A stretch of 10,298 bases of DNA from SYIM01 sp041182885. Lineage in GTDB: Bacteria > Pseudomonadota > Gammaproteobacteria > Burkholderiales > Burkholderiaceae_E. Below, piece after piece: positions 7,986 through 10,298 of the stretch (position 1 is its first letter; each line of letters begins with the position of its first letter). The DNA lies in the NCBI GenBank assembly GCA_049423065.1, contig JBMSQB010000115.1, forward strand, positions 1 to 10,298, in the 5' to 3' direction. Position numbers and translations under genes: made by a program. The notes under the pieces are model-generated. The model saw nothing but the letters and a program-made list of their open reading frames with translations, was not told where the DNA came from and did no database searches.

Positions 7986-8422
7986 CGACCAGCGCGGGTG
8001 GCTGACTGTTCGGGATCGGTCACAAACGCGAGGGTGCGAATACCCGCCTGCTGCGCGGCCGACATCACCTCGGCAATGATCTGGTAGCGCGTGTCGCGGT
8101 CGGCGCGCAGATGCACGGCCGGCTGCGGTTGGGCGGCTGCGGCCTCTCGAAGCTTCAGTCCCAGGGCGTCCCGGTCGGCGAGGGGTTGGTTGTTCCAGTG
8201 AATCACGCCGCTGGCGGGAATCGCGATCGTGATGGTGCTGGTCGATTCCGAGCTCGCAGTGGCCTGGGCATCGGGCAGGTCGAGCCGGATCGAGTGCGTG
8301 ATGAGGGGTGCCGTGATGATGAAGATCACCAGAAGCACGAGCATCACGTCGACCAGTGGCGTGGTGTTGATCTCGGCCATCGGCTGTTGTGTGCCGCGCT
8401 GCTCAAAGCCTCCGAATGCCAT
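7982..8422 (-). CDS. exbD: ExbD, TonB energy-transduction protein
   Basis: ExbD works with ExbB to use the proton gradient to energise TonB. The 146-residue product has a short cytoplasmic N-terminus, one membrane helix (about 23-42, VDVMLVLLVIFIITAPL) and a periplasmic domain. Asp25, the essential protonatable residue of E. coli ExbD, is at the same number here, within the family motif INTTPLVDVMLVLL. The gene is last in tonB-exbB-exbD, 18 bp after the exbB stop. Its TAA shares the palindrome TTAA with the convergent btuF stop. TolR is a related alternative, but the neighbouring tonB favours ExbD. The upstream Shine-Dalgarno sequence is weak, so translation may be coupled to exbB. Confidence 0.93.
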   Translation of the reverse strand: MAFGGFEQRGTQQPMAEINTTPLVDVMLVLLVIFIITAPLITHSIRLDLPDAQATASSESTSTITIAIPASGVIHWNNQPLADRDALGLKLREAAAAQPQPAVHLRADRDTRYQIIAEVMSAAQQAGIRTLAFVTDPEQSATRAGR

Positions 8423-8440
8423 GGTGAGCGGGGGTCCGGG

Positions 8441-9196
8441 TCAGCTGCCCACGCGCTGCGTGGGGGCGAGTTGCGACTGCGCGCCACTGCCAAGCGGGTC
8501 CTGGGGCGATTCCCCGGCCACGCGTGTACCGGTGGTGAGGAGGGCAAGCAGGTCATGCGCGAACCCGTCCAGCTCGGCGAGGGCCACGCGGTTCACGCGG
8601 GTAAATCCGTTATAGGCAAGAACTGCCGGTATTGCGACGGCGAGTCCCGCTGCGGTCATGACCAGGGCTTCACCGACCGGCCCGGCGATCCGGTCGATCT
8701 GGACCTGTCCGCTGGCGGCAATCGCAAGCAGTGCGTGATAGATCCCCCAGACGGTACCAAACAGTCCGATGAAGGGCGCGGTGCTGCCGATGGATGCGAG
8801 CAGCGTGAGCCCGGCTTCGAGTCGAGCCGAGGTGCGGTTGATTTCCTGGCGCAGCGTCCGGGTGATCAGTTCGCTGCGGTCGACCGATGCCGCCAGCACG
8901 CCGCGGGGTTCGGTGCGGGCAGCCTGAAACGCGCGTTCCGCGAGCGGGACAAATGCGCGCTCGGTATCGGCAGCGCCGAGCGCGCGGAGCGCGGCTTCTG
9001 CATCGGCCGCATTCCAGAAGCCCTCGAGCGCAGCGCGGGCGCCGCTGCGGAGCCGCCATGCGCTCCAGGCCTTCGACAGGATCAGATACCAGCTGATGAT
9101 CGACATCGCGAGGAGCAGCCAGGCGACCGAATGCGTGACCGCATCGCCAGCTTCCCAGAAATGCATCAGGCCCAGGGTCGGTGAAGGAGGGTTCAT
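8441..9196 (-). CDS. exbB: ExbB, proton-channel subunit (MotA/TolQ/ExbB family)
   Basis: ExbB is the pentameric inner-membrane scaffold and proton channel of the TonB system. The 251-residue product has three predicted membrane helices (about 20-40, 129-157 and 172-197) with a cytoplasmic region between the first two. Glu176 in GPVGEALVMTAAGLAVAIPA, together with Thr148 and Thr181, fall at the same positions as the functional residues of E. coli ExbB. The motif ASIGSTAPFIGLFGTVWGI is the family signature. The gene lies 53 bp downstream of tonB and 18 bp before exbD. A short hairpin (AAGGC 9202-9206 with GCCTT 9210-9214) sits just before the start and overlaps the only AAGG-like ribosome binding site. 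The last 30 residues are polar and variable. TolQ is a possible relative, but gene order indicates ExbB. Confidence 0.94.
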   Translation of the reverse strand: MNPPSPTLGLMHFWEAGDAVTHSVAWLLLAMSIISWYLILSKAWSAWRLRSGARAALEGFWNAADAEAALRALGAADTERAFVPLAERAFQAARTEPRGVLAASVDRSELITRTLRQEINRTSARLEAGLTLLASIGSTAPFIGLFGTVWGIYHALLAIAASGQVQIDRIAGPVGEALVMTAAGLAVAIPAVLAYNGFTRVNRVALAELDGFAHDLLALLTTGTRVAGESPQDPLGSGAQSQLAPTQRVGS

Positions 9197-9249
9197 GATC
9201 GAAGGCTACGCCTTTGAGCGTTGGTGCAAGGGGGTGGAGCGGATGCCGG

Positions 9250-10236
9250 TCATTGATCGATCCGGAAAGACCACAGCCAGTCGTGATACCAGCCTGCGGT
9301 GGGTTGCCCATCGATGGAGGCCGGCGTGAACCGCCATTTTTTCACGGTTTCGGTGGCAGCAGCGTCAAGACGGGGCGAGCCGCTGGAAACCGCCACCTTG
9401 ACCTCGATCACCCGGCCCTGCTCGTCGATATGAACCGATAAGCGGACGTCGCCTTCCTCGCGCAGGCGGCGCGCCCCGTGTGGATACGGTGGCGGCGTGT
9501 TGCCGGACCAACTGGCGTCCACGCGTGGCCCGATCTGTCGCCCTGGTGCGACCGAGGGCGAACGGGGGCCGGGCTCGGTGCTGCCGGGTGGCGGCGAACT
9601 CGCCTGTGGTGGAGAAGGGGCTGGCGTGATCGGGGCCGTGGGCTGAGCTTCCGCAGCAGGTTGCGCGACGGGTTCGCGGATGGGGGCGGGATCGGCCTGC
9701 GCGCGCGCCTCTTGCGGCGCGGCGCTGAGTGGGGGCGGCTCTGGCTGCGCGGCGCGGGCGGGGGGTGGGGGGGGCGGCTTGGGCCGCGCTTCTGCAGGAC
9801 GAGGTGGCAGGGGCGGAGGTGGCACGGGCGGAGGTGGCACGGGCGGAGGTGGCACGGGCGGAGGCGGCGCGGGAGGAGGCGGCGCGGGAGGAGGCGGCGC
9901 GGGAGGAGGCGGCGCGGGCGGAGGCGGCGCGGGCGGCGGCGCCGCGGGAGGTGGCGCGGGAGGCGGCGGCGCAGGGGGAGGCGGCGCGGGGGGAGGTGGC
10001 GCGGGGGGAGGTGGCGCGGGGGGAGGTGGCGCGGGGGGAGGTGGCGCGGGAGGAGGTGGCGCGGGCTCGGCCGCGGCGGCCACCGGCTCCGGCAAGGTGA
10101 GCGCCACGATCGTCATCGCCGTGGGCGCAGGCGGGCGGGACGGTTCGAACTGTGCAATGGCCGCGATCAACGCGCCGTGAAGCGCGATGACGGCCAGCGC
10201 CATCATCCAGGACCGTGGGTTCATGCTAGCGTGCAT
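9250..10236 (-). CDS. tonB: TonB energy transducer with long polyproline linker
   Basis: TonB spans the periplasm and transmits energy from ExbBD to outer-membrane receptors such as the neighbouring BtuB. The 328-residue product has an N-terminal membrane anchor (about 10-29) with His20, matching the key E. coli anchor histidine, although the E. coli Ser16 position is Val. A very proline-rich spacer follows, with pentad repeats from 59 to 142 and looser proline-rich sequence to about 240. The C-terminal TonB domain (about 245-328) has PPPYPHGARRLREEGDVRLS, a KKWRFTPA motif and IDGQP. Two starts, Met1 and Met5 (10224), are possible, and neither has a strong ribosome binding site. The gene heads tonB-exbB-exbD. 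The linker is longer and more regular than the Glu-Pro/Lys-Pro spacer of E. coli TonB. Confidence 0.94.
   Translation of the reverse strand: MHASMNPRSWMMALAVIALHGALIAAIAQFEPSRPPAPTAMTIVALTLPEPVAAAAEPAPPPPAPPPPAPPPPAPPPPAPPPPAPPPPAPPPPAPPPAAPPPAPPPPAPPPPAPPPPAPPPPAPPPPVPPPPVPPPPVPPPPLPPRPAEARPKPPPPPPARAAQPEPPPLSAAPQEARAQADPAPIREPVAQPAAEAQPTAPITPAPSPPQASSPPPGSTEPGPRSPSVAPGRQIGPRVDASWSGNTPPPYPHGARRLREEGDVRLSVHIDEQGRVIEVKVAVSSGSPRLDAAATETVKKWRFTPASIDGQPTAGWYHDWLWSFRIDQ
9811..10062 (-). repeat. 15-bp coding minisatellite (APPPP/VPPPP) in tonB
   Basis: Seventeen tandem units encode residues 59-142 of TonB. From the N-terminal side they are seven APPPP, one APPPA, one shortened APPP (12 bp), five APPPP and three VPPPP, followed by a degenerate LPPRP. 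Runs of identical DNA units occur: four GCGCCACCTCCCCCC, three GCGCCGCCTCCTCCC and three GTGCCACCTCCGCCC. Such locally homogenised blocks are the mark of recent slippage duplication. All units but one are 15 bp and the odd one is 12 bp, so the reading frame is kept. Confidence 0.95.
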
Positions 10237-10298
10237 CGTCCGCGATTATTCCAGAGCCACAAATGCTTCATGTCTCCGGCCGTCTGCTGTCCCGGCTA
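10237..10298. other. tonB upstream region, possible divergent gene start
   Basis: The last 62 bases hold the upstream side of tonB. No convincing promoter pair, Fur box or strong ribosome binding site is visible. On the plus strand an ATG at 10263 opens a frame (MLHVSGRLLSRL) that runs off the window end. It could be the beginning of a divergent gene, but 36 bases are too few to judge. Confidence 0.25.

Noticed and set aside
9680..10180. Glycine-rich open frame (PE_PGRS-like look) on the plus strand
   Set aside because: It is the complement of the TonB polyproline repeat; the GGG codons are simply the reverse of CCC.
10237..10298. Fur box upstream of tonB
   Set aside because: I looked for a GATAATGATAATCATTATC-like palindrome and found none in the bases available.

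Overview
This looks like a chromosomal segment of a GC-rich betaproteobacterium. A Rhodocyclales-type (Azoarcus/Thauera-like) source is my inference from the GroEL/GroES sequences and the style of the gene set; it has not been tested by any search. All genes are intact at the protein level. I see no mobile element, CRISPR array, tRNA or rRNA, and coding density is high.

Left block (1-2193, minus strand): the groES-groEL chaperonin operon. It has a perfect CIRCE operator (HrcA site) whose edge overlaps a promoter that reads both as sigma70 (TTGAAA-16-TATAAT) and as heat-shock sigma32 (CTTGAAA-13-CCCTATAAT). The 5' leader is about 145 nt and contains inverted repeats. The start codons of both groES and groEL lie inside short hairpins that also involve the ribosome binding site.

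Middle (2339-4738, plus strand): divergent from groESL is a large DsbD/ScsB-family protein-disulfide reductase. It has a periplasmic N-terminal part with a CxxxC pair, an eight-helix CcdA/DsbD-like electron-conducting domain, and a C-terminal thioredoxin domain with CVSC. A weak terminator-like hairpin follows it.

Right block (about 4793-10236): a vitamin B12 uptake locus. A promoter candidate leads into a well-conserved cobalamin riboswitch (4829-5083), then btuB (outer-membrane TonB-dependent cobalamin receptor) and the overlapping btuF (periplasmic B12-binding protein). Convergent with these, on the minus strand, is a complete tonB-exbB-exbD energy-transducing operon, whose last stop codon shares a TTAA with the btuF stop. 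The layout implies that B12 crosses the outer membrane through BtuB, powered by the neighbouring TonB-ExbB-ExbD complex, and is captured by BtuF. The inner-membrane BtuCD transporter is not in the window and must be encoded elsewhere if it exists. The tonB gene carries a striking 252-bp minisatellite coding for 17 APPPP/VPPPP-like units.

I see no clearly new multi-gene system. The points most worth a second look are the possible thermometer-like hairpins on the groESL starts, the alternative stems in the riboswitch expression platform, and the homogenised polyproline repeat in tonB.
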